A program made the translations under genes and the position numbers. This document shows positions 29,001-35,395 of a stretch of DNA of 64,000 nt, piece after piece. The stretch is taken from positions 5,518,001 through 5,582,000 of the forward strand of contig NZ_CP108101.1 in the NCBI RefSeq assembly GCF_036195325.1, in the 5' to 3' direction. Each line of letters begins with the position of its first letter. The stretch's first letter is position 1. The notes under the pieces were generated by a model. It had not been told where the DNA came from and searched no databases. It saw only the letters and a list, made by a program, of their open reading frames with translations. This DNA comes from Streptomyces sp. NBC_00234 (GTDB lineage: Bacteria; Actinomycetota; Actinomycetes; Streptomycetales; Streptomycetaceae).

Positions 29001-31241
29001 CCCGTCGGCTCGGTCGGCATCGACGACGACTTCTTCCGGTCGGGCGGTGACAGCATCAGCGCCCTGCACCTGGCGAGCCAGGTCCAGCGGGAAGCGGGAC
29101 GCAAGGTCGGGGTCAAGGACATCTTCGACTTCCCGACCGTGCGCCGGCTCGTCGACCACGTACTCTCCGGGCCCGAAGCCGTACGGGGCACGGACGCGCA
29201 CGCGGGGGAGGCGCCCGAGCAGGGCCGGCTGAGCGGCGACTGCCCGCTGCTGCCCATCCAGGAGTGGTTCTTCGCGAAGCCGCTGGCCGAGCGCGACTGG
29301 TGGAACCACAACTTCGCCGTCACCACCCCGCAGCTCGACGTGGCGAGGCTCCGCGGGGCATTGACCGGGCTCGTCGCCCACCACGACGCCTTCAGCCTCC
29401 GCTACACCGCGACCGGCGACGCGGACGTCACCCAGACGTACGGCGGCAGCCCGGACACCGTCCTGCACGAACTCGACGTGAGGAACCTGAGCGAGGAGGA
29501 GATCAGCAGGCAACTCGCCGACTGGCAGAGTGGGTTCGACCTGGCGGAGGGCCCGACCCACTGTGCGGCGTACCTCCACGGCTTCGAGGACGGCACCGCG
29601 CGGGTCTGGTTCGCCCTGCACCACCTGATCGTCGACACCGTCAGCTGGCACATCCTCGCCCAGGACCTGGAGATCCTCTACCACGGCGGGGAGCTGGAGG
29701 AGAAGACGAGCAGCTACCGGCAGTGGGCCGAGGCGCTGCGCGGCTACGTCCCCGGCGAGGACGAGCGGGCGCTCTGGGCGGAGATCACCCGGGGCATGGC
29801 CTCGGCGCCCGCCGGGGAGCTGACCGCGGCCTCGCGCGACGCGGAGACGCACCGCGAGGAGTTCGCACTCGGCGCTCCGGACACCCGGACCCTGCTCACC
29901 GAGAGCCACTGGGCGTACGACACCACCATGAACGACCTCCTGCTGACCGCCACCGGTCTCGCCCTGCGCACGGTCACCGGGCGGTCGGTGAACCACGTCA
30001 CCGTCGAGGGCCACGGCCGCGAGCACTTCGAGGGAGCGCCCGACGTCCGGGACACCGTCGGATGGTTCACGACGATGTACCCGCTGGCCGTCGAGGCGGA
30101 CCCGCAGGACCTCGGCCGCTCCGTCCTCGCCACGAAGGACGCCTTCCGGCGGGTTCCGCACCACGGCATCGGGTACGGAGCGCTCTTCGGCCGGTACGGC
30201 GGTGAGCGGGCGCCCCTGCCCCCGGTCAGCTTCAACTATCTGGGCCGGCTCTCCGACGAGGGGGAGCAGGCACCGGACGGAACCGCGGGCTGGCAGCTCG
30301 ACTCGGCGATGTGCGGCAGCCACATCTCCGAGCGGAACCGGGGCGCGGACCAGTTCGGTGTCGACGTGACGATGAGGTGCACCGGCGGCCGTCTCGTGAC
30401 GGTGGTCGACAGCAGGCTGGACGAGGCCACCACCCGGCAGTTCGCGAGCGCGCTCAAGTCGGCGCTCGAAGAGCTGGCCGCCCACACGGCGACCGTGGCA
30501 CGCACCGGCACGGGCCGCACGCGGACGGACCGGCAGGCGGCCCCCGAGGACGCCTTCGACCCGTACATCCTCGTCAACGAGGAGAACGCGGAGCGCACCC
30601 TGTTCGTCTTCCCGCCCGGCGAGGGCGGGGCCGAGAGCTACCTGAGCAACATCGCCCAACGGCTGCCCGGCTACCGGCTCGTGCTGTTCAACAACGTGCA
30701 TCTGCACTCGCCCATGGCCTCGTTCGAGGACCTGGCCCACTACTACCAGGAGCACATCCGGGCACTCCAGCCCTCCGGCCCGTACAGCCTCCTCGGCTGG
30801 AGCTTCGGGGGAGTCCTCTCGCTGGAGGTGTCGCTGCAACTGACACGCGCCGGCGAGAAGATCGACAACCTGCTCCTCATCGACCCGTACTTCAACGTGC
30901 GGCAGGCATCGGCCGACATCGGCCTTCCCGAGGTCGAGGACATCCTCGACCCGATCAACTACCACTACGCACCGAGCCGGGAGGACCTGGCCCGGCTGGG
31001 CGAACGCACCGGAAAACTGCTGATGTTCAAGGCGGACGAGCTCAACGAGATCGTCCGCGACGACGAACAGCGCCGGCTGTTCGCGTACTACCAGCGGTCG
31101 CCGTTCAACGGCCTGGACGCCCTGCTGCCCGCCGGGTCGATCGAGGTCCGGCCGCTGCGCGGAGAGACCCACCACTCGTGGGTGCGCAACGACCGCCTGG
31201 TCGCCGGCATGTGTGAACGCATCTCGCAATGCCTTCTCTAG
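20055..31241 (+). CDS. pcbAB: delta-(L-alpha-aminoadipyl)-L-cysteinyl-D-valine synthetase (NRPS)
   Basis: This is a 3728-residue nonribosomal peptide synthetase with the full ACVS layout A-T-C-A-T-C-A-T-E-TE, near the usual length of about 3650-3790. A1 has YTSGTTGVPKG at ~419; T1 carries Ser828 in LGGQSI; C1 has HHLIMDG at ~1025. A2 has YTSGTTGKPKA at ~1507; T2 has Ser1912 in LGGDSI; C2 has HHSCFDG at ~2108. A3 has YTSGTTGRPKA at ~2596; T3 has Ser3000 in SGGDSI; an epimerase has HHLIVDT at ~3188. The thioesterase has Ser3583 in GWSFGG. It joins aminoadipate, cysteine and valine, epimerises valine and releases LLD-ACV. About 220 residues before A1 form a truncated condensation-like region, normal for ACVS. 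No frameshift is seen over 11 kb. GGAGAT precedes the ATG. Confidence 0.95.
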   Translation: MTSARFPATAAEWSARIDEVSGERCDLEMLLKDEWRNKIAVRDDDPGIRATEFRELSIGGQDYTNLKNALADHDGVSVGAFALVTLHSVMRAYGHGNRTVAGFVDATATGKLQHSRIVPVIVDHIAQSELTCLAAVREIDEALRQDDAYASPEALLQRGLFDALLVLADGEVPAAELPSSPLAMVVRDTGGALSWTIAYAGELFEDRTIAGVLDVVREVLGQFLGRPALLVADIELVSREQRAQLREWNATDGDFPQGKRLNHLFEDAVLRSPDSEAVVFGDTRLTYREVNERANQFAHWLLGPGAGVRPEELVGLYLDKSDLGVVATLGIWKAGAAYVPIDPGYPAERVRFAVRDTGLSGIVTNQRHAARLREMLGSEHAEVRIIEVETVLAEQAGAGSAVLADPRLPLGSGDLAYLTYTSGTTGVPKGVPKYHDSVVNSITDLSERYDMRRPGEERVALFASYVFEPHLRQTLIALINSQTLVIVPEQVRLDPDRFPVFLEDNGITYLNATGSVIQYFDLRRCPSLKKILLVGEELTAAGLRRLRENFSGHIINEYAFTEAAFVTAVKEFAPGVTERKDRSIGRPVRNVKWYVLSQNLKQLPIGAIGELYIGGRGVAPGYLNRDDLTAERFTPNPFRSEQDVASGQNARIYKTGDLARLLPSGEVEFMGRSDFQLKLNGVRVEPGEIEAQATEFPGVRKCVVVAREGAGGPSDRYLAGYYLTEPSAEVTEDELLAFLEQRLIRIMVPARMVRLDSIPVNINGKVDWRALPEVDAARPGTAPAPAGRAADPAGGVIDELREIWSTVLGVPAARIGDGDDFFRLGGQSISCILLIARVRRQLGVFVGVEDVFTLRTLGELAQHLDLQLGQGPRPDSRGPVEESLSEGESLRLRANGLQQGLLYHALKSRNGDDAYVMQSVHRYRCRIRPEQMKEAWQDAQRKYPALRLRFEWAEEPLQIIEHDDKPFDWRFVDLSEIADSGEQDARIRELQERDRTEPYEPAAGRLFRVYLVKQREDLFSLIFSCHHLIMDGWSLPVLHDDVHRTYLRLIRGAGTEPAVDHAYVAAQRHWEAHRDDHVDHWVQQIERIDERGDFGGLLKEEIRYQVALSDYDHIREHRTKKLRLGADLTAELKARCAANSVTLHSVLQFVWHKVLYAIGGGNTTVVGTIVSGRNLHVDAIEDSVGLFINTLPLIVDHDDQADKTVGAAIGDIQAAVNTMNSKSTVELGRLQTGGMKRRLFDTLLVLENYPRLLEEAEEHDELLRFEKGYDADKVDYPLAVVAREEDDELTVTLWYAGELFDDSTIDTLLDATDTLFQQVADDIAQPVAGLELVSPAMIERFGEWNRTETAFPDGQTLHGVFEEMAAAWPDEDAVVYRDRRLTYRELDERANRLAHHLRSVVELKPNDLVGLVVDKSELMITAILAVWKTGAAYVPIDPGYPDDRIAFMLEDTTARAVVTNEIHGERLRTVTAGTGLRVLDIERLPLDDEPADRPVTAVTSTDLAYAIYTSGTTGKPKAVLVEHRGVVNLQVSVAKLFGLAKEKGDEALLSFSNYVFDHFVEQMTDALLNGQKLVVLDDSMRTDTERLYAYINDEQVTYLSGTPSVLSLYDYATTTSLTRIDAIGEDFTEPVFDKIRGTFGKTIINGYGPTEISITSHKRLYSVGERRATKSIGHPVANTVCYVLNKSMQRVPVGGMGELYIGGIGVTRGYLNRDELTADRFVDNPFQTPEEKAAGTNARVYKTGDLARWLPNGELECLGRTDLQVKIRGQRVELGEVEAALSSYEGVTRSLVIAREHGASASAAAQKYLVGFYVCDRELDEQDVKQWMRAKLPEAIVPARVLRITDIPVTPSGKLDTKRLPETDFGTGDSTEYVAPSNDIETKLCGIWSTVLGVAPDRIGVHEDFFALGGDSIRAMALAQAITTSFGRGLGVATVLQHTTLGAQAAHIQEMAAQADDEPFEPAAGRAAEGSGEPLVSLAQERLLFIDEFEGGTAAYNIPFVLRIATGDGVSPDTIGEALRTLLRRHPALRTLLRTDGDGVRRQYTLPEAEAAALFRPAVHTVGGTTELDERLVGAQGYVFRLDEELPLRADLFELSTDPGGVYLSLVLHHSCFDGWSWNTFRRELSALLRGVPGTDLGTIRGTYADFAVWQRQYLSGRRLSELTAFWTDALAGFETTRLPLDRPRPPRFDYRGREIEFALDEPTTEALKALAQSARVSLYSVLLGAWGLMLQTYTGQHDFVVGTPSANRGRPEFDRTIGFFANLLALRVRIDPEASLTEYVHAVGGNVVAAQVHGELPFEQLVKELDPEKDPSRHPVLQINFTLQNVTDRADGAPAAQGLAEPVAYTPDGGGWTATKFDLSATLTESGGGLAGNLTYAASLFDDASAAGFIATFRQILAEFARLSPLGARAMLADVERLDETDRAALLADDTTARELTATPPARTLHAVFEEMAAARPDEDAVVCGDTVLTYRRLNERANRLAHYLRSVVELRPNDLVGLVLDKSELTITAILAVWKAGAAYVPIDPGYPDDRIAFMLEDTGARLVVTNEAHGDRLRGLPAAAGTQVVDIDRLPMGYRSAENPVTQVTAEDVAYAIYTSGTTGRPKAVLVPHRAVDSFREQLDGRYFGTAEASPGAPRHGVLFLANYVFDFSVEQLALSVLAGHKLIVPPAAPAHDDGFYTYANRAGLTYLSGTPTQIQQFDLARLTRLSCVLVAGEAFHESHFDKIRREYSGPLVNAYGTTETAVYNTNRRFEPGESYRNTFGGPLGNTRLYVLGEAMELLPAGAVGELYVAGECVTHGYLNRPELTRERFLPNPFRSEAEHQDGRCPVIYRTGDLVRRTRDGEIQYVGRNDDQVKINGLRIELGEVEAVLATCPDVRECAVVVTADERTPGSKRLVGYYVADGEASVDEDGIFATLRGRLMPGMVPALLVRLDRPLPMTINGKLDTKALPRPGLAVKRAAYAPPRNRTEARLCQLWSAQLPVGSVGIDDDFFRSGGDSISALHLASQVQREAGRKVGVKDIFDFPTVRRLVDHVLSGPEAVRGTDAHAGEAPEQGRLSGDCPLLPIQEWFFAKPLAERDWWNHNFAVTTPQLDVARLRGALTGLVAHHDAFSLRYTATGDADVTQTYGGSPDTVLHELDVRNLSEEEISRQLADWQSGFDLAEGPTHCAAYLHGFEDGTARVWFALHHLIVDTVSWHILAQDLEILYHGGELEEKTSSYRQWAEALRGYVPGEDERALWAEITRGMASAPAGELTAASRDAETHREEFALGAPDTRTLLTESHWAYDTTMNDLLLTATGLALRTVTGRSVNHVTVEGHGREHFEGAPDVRDTVGWFTTMYPLAVEADPQDLGRSVLATKDAFRRVPHHGIGYGALFGRYGGERAPLPPVSFNYLGRLSDEGEQAPDGTAGWQLDSAMCGSHISERNRGADQFGVDVTMRCTGGRLVTVVDSRLDEATTRQFASALKSALEELAAHTATVARTGTGRTRTDRQAAPEDAFDPYILVNEENAERTLFVFPPGEGGAESYLSNIAQRLPGYRLVLFNNVHLHSPMASFEDLAHYYQEHIRALQPSGPYSLLGWSFGGVLSLEVSLQLTRAGEKIDNLLLIDPYFNVRQASADIGLPEVEDILDPINYHYAPSREDLARLGERTGKLLMFKADELNEIVRDDEQRRLFAYYQRSPFNGLDALLPAGSIEVRPLRGETHHSWVRNDRLVAGMCERISQCLL

Positions 31242-31267
31242 AGTCCACCGAGTCCACGGAGGGTTTC

Positions 31268-32257
31268 ATGCCAGTCCTGATGCCGTCGTCCGACGTGCCG
31301 ACCATCGACATATCGCCGCTGTTCGGTGACGACGCGGACGCCAAGAAGCACGTCGCCCAACAGATCAACAAGGCGTGCCGTGGGTCCGGGTTCTTCTACG
31401 CGTCCCATCACGGAGTGGACGTACAACTGCTCCAGGACGTGGTCAACGAGTTCCACCGGACCATGACCGACCAGGAGAAGCACGACCTGGCGATCCACGC
31501 GTACAACAAGGACAACCCGCACGTACGCAACGGCTACTACAAGGCGATCAAGGGCAAGAAGGCCGTCGAGTCCTTCTGCTTCCTGAACCCGCTGTTCGGC
31601 GAGGACCATCCGAAGATCAGGTCGGGGACGCCGATGCACGAGGTGAACCTCTGGCCGGACGAGGACCGGCACCCGAGGTTCCGGCCCTTCGGCGAGAAGT
31701 ACTTCGCCGAGATGCTCCGGCTCTCCACGGTGATCATGCGAGGGCTCGCGCTCGCTCTCGGGAAGCCCGAGAACTTCTTCGACGCGGGCCTCGCGAAGGA
31801 GGACACCCTGTCCTCCGTGTCGATGATCCGCTACCCCTACCTGGAGGACTACCCGCCGGTGAAGACCGGCCCGGACGGCATGAAGCTCAGCTTCGAGGAC
31901 CACCTCGACGTCTCGATGATCACCGTGCTGTACCAGACCCAGGTGCAGAACCTCCAGGTCGAGACGGTCGACGGCTGGCAGGACCTGCCGACCTCCCAGG
32001 ACAACTTCCTGGTGAACTGCGGTACGTACATGGGGCACATCACCAACGACTACTTCCCGGCCCCGAACCACCGCGTGAAGTTCGTCAACGCGGAACGGCT
32101 GTCCCTGCCCTTCTTCCTCAACGCGGGGCACGACAGTGTGATCGAACCCTTCTGGCCCGAGGGCGCGCAGGACAAGGAGACCAACCCCGCGATCTCGTAC
32201 GGCGAGTACCTCCAGCAGGGCCTGCAGTCCCTGATCGTCAAGAACGGCCAGACCTGA
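31268..32257 (+). CDS. pcbC: isopenicillin N synthase
   Basis: The product has 329 residues, the same length as streptomycete IPNS. The Fe(II) ligands are H212 and D214 (EDHLDVS) and H268 (APNHRVKF); the R277-L-S279 motif that binds the valine carboxylate of ACV is present. It oxidises LLD-ACV with O2 to isopenicillin N, closing both rings, without 2-oxoglutarate. The start chosen has GGAGGGTTTC directly upstream and lies 26 bases after the pcbAB stop; an in-frame ATG at 31229 would overlap pcbAB and lacks a site. A strong hairpin follows at 32281, ending the lat-pcbAB-pcbC unit. All catalytic residues are intact. Confidence 0.97.
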   Translation: MPVLMPSSDVPTIDISPLFGDDADAKKHVAQQINKACRGSGFFYASHHGVDVQLLQDVVNEFHRTMTDQEKHDLAIHAYNKDNPHVRNGYYKAIKGKKAVESFCFLNPLFGEDHPKIRSGTPMHEVNLWPDEDRHPRFRPFGEKYFAEMLRLSTVIMRGLALALGKPENFFDAGLAKEDTLSSVSMIRYPYLEDYPPVKTGPDGMKLSFEDHLDVSMITVLYQTQVQNLQVETVDGWQDLPTSQDNFLVNCGTYMGHITNDYFPAPNHRVKFVNAERLSLPFFLNAGHDSVIEPFWPEGAQDKETNPAISYGEYLQQGLQSLIVKNGQT

Positions 32258-32280
32258 GGGTGACACCCCGCGACCTCCCG

Positions 32281-32312
32281 CGACGGCCCGCCGGCTCACC
32301 GGCGGGCCGTCG
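32281..32312. terminator. terminator after pcbC
   Basis: A perfect 14-bp GC-rich stem (CGACGGCCCGCCGG and its complement) with loop CTCA lies 24 bases past the pcbC stop. It probably separates the biosynthetic unit from the beta-lactamase gene. Confidence 0.8.
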
Positions 32313-32432
32313 CGCCGTCCGGGACAGGGCCGAACATGAGGGTGTTTGACCGGATCGGTACCCCGGGCGAGGATGGTCCTGATCATGACTCCATCGTGTC
32401 GCCCTGTGTGCGGGGGCCCGGAGGTTCGAACC

Positions 32433-33407
32433 ATGCAGCAGTTACGTGCCCGGCGCGCCGTTCTCGGTGCGCTCACCGCCCTCGCCCTCACGTCGCCGGC
32501 GGCCTGCGGCCAGGGCGACACGCCCGCGCAGGCCCCGGCCCGCGCCCCCTCCGCAACGAAGAGCCAACCTGGCGAAGCGGCCGGCCCCGGCGAGGCCGCG
32601 AAACCCCTGGCCGGTGAGACCCGCGCACTGAGGAGCCGGTTCACCGCCCTCGAGCGGAAGTTCGGCGCCCGGCTCGGCGTCTACGCCGTCGACACCGGCA
32701 CCGGCCGCGAGGTGGCCTACAACGACGGCGAGCGGTTCGCCTACGCCTCCACCTTCAAGGCCCTGGCCGCCGGAGCCGTCCTGCGCAAGTACTCCCTGAG
32801 CGGCATGGACCGGGTCGTCACCTACTCCCGCGACGACCTCGTCCCCCGCTCCGAGGTGACGGCGAAGCACGTCGGCACCGGGATGAGCCTGGGCGCGCTC
32901 TGCGACGCGGCCATACGGCACGGCGACAACACCGCGGCCAACCTGCTCTTCGACCAACTGGGCGGCCCCGCCGGCCTGGACGCCGCCCTGGAGGAGATCG
33001 GCGACGACGTCACCCGCATGGACCGCCGCGAGACCCAGCTCAACGAGTGGTCCCCGGGCGCCACCCAGGACACCAGCACACCACGCGCCCTCGCCGAGGA
33101 CCTGCGCTCCTACGCCCTCGAAGACACCCTGGGCAAGGGCGAACGCGCCCAGCTCGCGAAGTGGCTCCGCTCCAGCACGACGGGCGCCGCCCTCATCAAG
33201 GCCGGAATGCCCAAGGACTGGGTGGTCGGCAACCGGGCGGGAGCCGGCAGCACCTACGGAGTCCGCAACGACATCGCCGTGGTCTGGCCCCCCGACACCG
33301 CCCCCATCGTCGTGGCGATCATGTCGAACAGCACCACCCCGGACACCGGCTACGACGACCGGCTGATCGCCCAGGCCGCATCGGTGGTCGCGGGCACGCT
33401 GTCCTGA
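32433..33407 (+). CDS. bla: class A beta-lactamase family protein with altered SDN and KTG motifs
   Basis: The product has 324 residues and a signal sequence ending in SPAAC, which could be a lipobox, so it may be a lipoprotein. The nucleophile motif STFK (Ser106, Ambler 70) and the omega-loop RRETQLNEWSPG (Glu200, Ambler 166) are intact. The SDN loop (Ambler 130-132) reads GDN (Gly164), and KTG (Ambler 234-236) reads RAG (Arg268-Ala). Ser130Gly and Lys234Arg are known in TEM/SHV variants to weaken or change catalysis and inhibitor response, so hydrolysis may be low. GGAGG lies 8 bases before the ATG. It ends the accessory block; cephamycin clusters often carry a weak class A beta-lactamase thought to aid self-protection or beta-lactam binding. 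Confidence 0.85.
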   Translation: MQQLRARRAVLGALTALALTSPAACGQGDTPAQAPARAPSATKSQPGEAAGPGEAAKPLAGETRALRSRFTALERKFGARLGVYAVDTGTGREVAYNDGERFAYASTFKALAAGAVLRKYSLSGMDRVVTYSRDDLVPRSEVTAKHVGTGMSLGALCDAAIRHGDNTAANLLFDQLGGPAGLDAALEEIGDDVTRMDRRETQLNEWSPGATQDTSTPRALAEDLRSYALEDTLGKGERAQLAKWLRSSTTGAALIKAGMPKDWVVGNRAGAGSTYGVRNDIAVVWPPDTAPIVVAIMSNSTTPDTGYDDRLIAQAASVVAGTLS

Positions 33408-33455
33408 CTACGGGCCGAAGTCCGGGGTGCGATCCCCGCCTGAGCCCACAACGAC

Positions 33456-33491
33456 AAAGGCCCGGACTCAGTTGGACTGAGTTCGGGCCTT
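33456..33491. terminator. hairpin between bla and tRNA-Arg, probably bidirectional
   Basis: AAGGCCCGGACTCAG, a 6-base spacer, then CTGAGTTCGGGCCTT form a 15-bp stem with one wobble pair. It can end the bla transcript on the plus strand and the tRNA transcript on the minus strand. Confidence 0.75.
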
Positions 33492-33544
33492 CATGCTTGG
33501 CACTTCAGCTGGTCGGCGACGTGGTCGCGTTGTCCCGGCTGGAG

Positions 33545-33616
33545 TGCCCCCGGCAGGATTCGAACCTGCGCACCCGGCTCCGGAGGCCGATGCTCTATCC
33601 CCTGAGCTACGGGGGC
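33545..33616 (-). tRNA. tRNA-Arg (anticodon CCG)
   Basis: The minus strand folds as a full cloverleaf of 72 bases. The acceptor is GCCCCCG with CGGGGGC plus discriminator A, the D-arm is GCTCAGGGGATAGAGC, the anticodon loop is CTCCGGA (CCG), and the T-arm is GCAGGTTCGAATCCTGC. CCA is not encoded. Its 3' end points left, towards the accessory beta-lactam block, which is the usual geometry for island insertion at a tRNA. Confidence 0.95.
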
Positions 33617-33823
33617 GTGTCGCTGTTTGTGCGGCGACGAGTGAAACCCTACCAGCTTCCACGGGCTGTCCGTGAACAGGTATTCACCGGTCCGCGCATG
33701 TCGTACCGGAGGCGGATCGGGGCCCCGGGACACCCGGACCGGAGGGTGCCCCGTGGTGCACGCCGCAGGCTGGAAGTGGGCAAAAGCCGGACGCGGCCGC
33801 TGCGGCCGACCTACTCTCGAAGA

Positions 33824-34258
33824 GTGTCTGGCGCGTCCGGCCGCGTGCTTGTTGTCGACGACAGCAAGGTCATCCGGCAGCTGATCAGGGTCAATCTCGA
33901 GCTGGAGGGCTTCGAGGTCGTGACCGCGGCCGATGGTGCCGAGTGTCTGGAACTGGTGCACCGGGTCTGCCCGGATGTGATCACACTCGATGTGGTGATG
34001 CCCCGGCTCGACGGAGTCCAGACCGCCGCACGGCTGCGTGCCGATCCGCGGACCAGTCACCTGCCCGTCGCGATCATCAGTGCGTGCACGCCGTACGAGG
34101 TGGACGCGGGAGTGGCCGCAGGGGTCGACGCCTTTCTGGCCAAGCCGTTCGAGCCCAGCGAGCTGGTGCGGATGGTCCGGCGTCTGATGCACCGGGAGGA
34201 CCCGCCGTCGGTCGACGGCAGACACGGTGCCGGACGGGCGGGGAGCCCGGCGGGCTGA
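33824..34258 (+). CDS. stand-alone response regulator receiver protein
   Basis: The product has 144 residues and is one CheY-like receiver domain without an output domain. The acidic pair is in VLVVDDSKVIRQ, the phospho-acceptor Asp in ITLDVVMPRLDG, and the conserved Lys in LAKPFEP. The GTG chosen is the best of several; a GTG at 33845 (VLVVDD) is an alternative. No sensor kinase is adjacent, so its partner is unknown. It is the first gene of the core region after the tRNA. Confidence 0.8.
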   Translation: MSGASGRVLVVDDSKVIRQLIRVNLELEGFEVVTAADGAECLELVHRVCPDVITLDVVMPRLDGVQTAARLRADPRTSHLPVAIISACTPYEVDAGVAAGVDAFLAKPFEPSELVRMVRRLMHREDPPSVDGRHGAGRAGSPAG

Positions 34259-34313
34259 CCGCATGGCGAAACCGGGTCGCGAAGTGACCCCCCTCCTCCC
34301 CTACGCTTGTCCC

Positions 34314-35375
34314 GTGACCCCGGCAGATCTCTCCATGACCGTGCTGCACGCCGTGCGGCGCGCGGTCGACGAGGATGCCTTGCGCGCGCCCGTACCCGCG
34401 CGCGTGCGAGTGGAGAGGACCAGGCCCGGCGGCAGCGGTGACTACGCCTGCGCCGTGGCTCTCCAGCTGGCCGGTCCGGCGGCACTGCCGCCGCGGGAAG
34501 TGGCGCGGATCCTCCGGGACCGGGTCGCCGGTACGCCCGGCATCGGGCGGGTCGAGATCACCGGGCCCGGTTTTCTGAACTTCACGCTCGACGCCTATGC
34601 CGACGCCGCCGCGCGCGCCGCCCTCGTGCACGAGGTGCGGGAGCAGGGGCTCCGGTACGGCCGGGTCACCGCACACACCGGACAGCTCCACCGGCTGCAC
34701 CACCGGAGCGAGGTCAGGGCCGCGGTCGTCTCGCAGACCGTGGCGCGCGTCCTGCGCACGCAGGGCGGCCAGGTGCGCACCGGCTGCACCGGCGCGCCCG
34801 ACCCCGACTGGGAGCAGCTGCGGGTCGGTGTCGGGCCGTACGACGGGGCCGCCGGCAGCACCGAGCTCCGTCCCGTACCCGCCGGAGCCACCGCCGGTGA
34901 ACTGCTCGGCAGGCTCGGCCGCGACGCCGCCCTGTGGGGACTGCTCCGGCCCGCCGGCCACGACCGTGCCCCGCTCGGTGACGACCTCCTCGTACAGGGG
35001 GAGGCCAATCAGCTCTTCCTGGTCCGGTACGCCCACTCCCGCGCCCGCGCGCTCGTCCGCGGCGCCGCCGCGCTCGGGTTCACCGGCGCGTACGAGGAGG
35101 ACGTCGAGGCGCCCGCGCTCCACGCCGCACTCGCCGACCACCCCGGCGTCCTCGCCGCCGCGGCCCGCCTCCACGCCCCCGACCGGATCGCCCGGCACCT
35201 CGAAACCGTGGCGGACGCCTTCTTCGACTTCCACGACACGTGTCCGCCGCTCCCCGTCGGCGACGAGAAACCCTCGGCCGCCCACCGCTCCCGGCTGGCC
35301 CTTGCCGAAGCCGCCGGGACGGTGCTGGCAGGCGGCCTGTACCTGCTCGGCATCAGCGCGCCCGAACACCTCTGA
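34314..35375 (+). CDS. nrtL: ArgRS-like protein lacking the catalytic domain (DALR anticodon-binding)
   Basis: The product has 353 residues. The N-terminal ~100 residues resemble the arginyl-tRNA synthetase Add-1 domain (ITGPGFLNFTL); the C-terminal ~130 residues resemble the DALR anticodon-binding domain (RYAHSRARALVRGAAAL). The Rossmann catalytic core between them is gone: only HTGQLHRLHHRSEV is left where HIGH is expected and no KMSKS-like loop is seen. It cannot aminoacylate. The GTG at 34314 is preceded at once by TACGCTTGT, a plausible -10, so the mRNA may be leaderless; an ATG at 34263 is possible. Conserved next to lysA in streptomycetes; function unknown. Confidence 0.75.
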   Translation: MTPADLSMTVLHAVRRAVDEDALRAPVPARVRVERTRPGGSGDYACAVALQLAGPAALPPREVARILRDRVAGTPGIGRVEITGPGFLNFTLDAYADAAARAALVHEVREQGLRYGRVTAHTGQLHRLHHRSEVRAAVVSQTVARVLRTQGGQVRTGCTGAPDPDWEQLRVGVGPYDGAAGSTELRPVPAGATAGELLGRLGRDAALWGLLRPAGHDRAPLGDDLLVQGEANQLFLVRYAHSRARALVRGAAALGFTGAYEEDVEAPALHAALADHPGVLAAAARLHAPDRIARHLETVADAFFDFHDTCPPLPVGDEKPSAAHRSRLALAEAAGTVLAGGLYLLGISAPEHL

Positions 35376-35395
35376 GACCCGAGAGAGCACCCACG

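Noticed and set aside
32423..32432. GGTTCGAACC before bla as a copy of the tRNA T-loop
   Set aside because: It is only a 10-base palindrome with no further match to the tRNA 3' end.
1..33407. Transposase, integrase or insertion sequence marking the island
   Set aside because: No such protein motif or flanking inverted repeat was seen in this part of the window.
33422..33438. T-arm-like stem CGGGG-TGCGAT-CCCCG, possible tRNA remnant or att copy
   Set aside because: The loop has 6 bases and lacks TTCGA, and no other tRNA arm is present; too short to support a claim.
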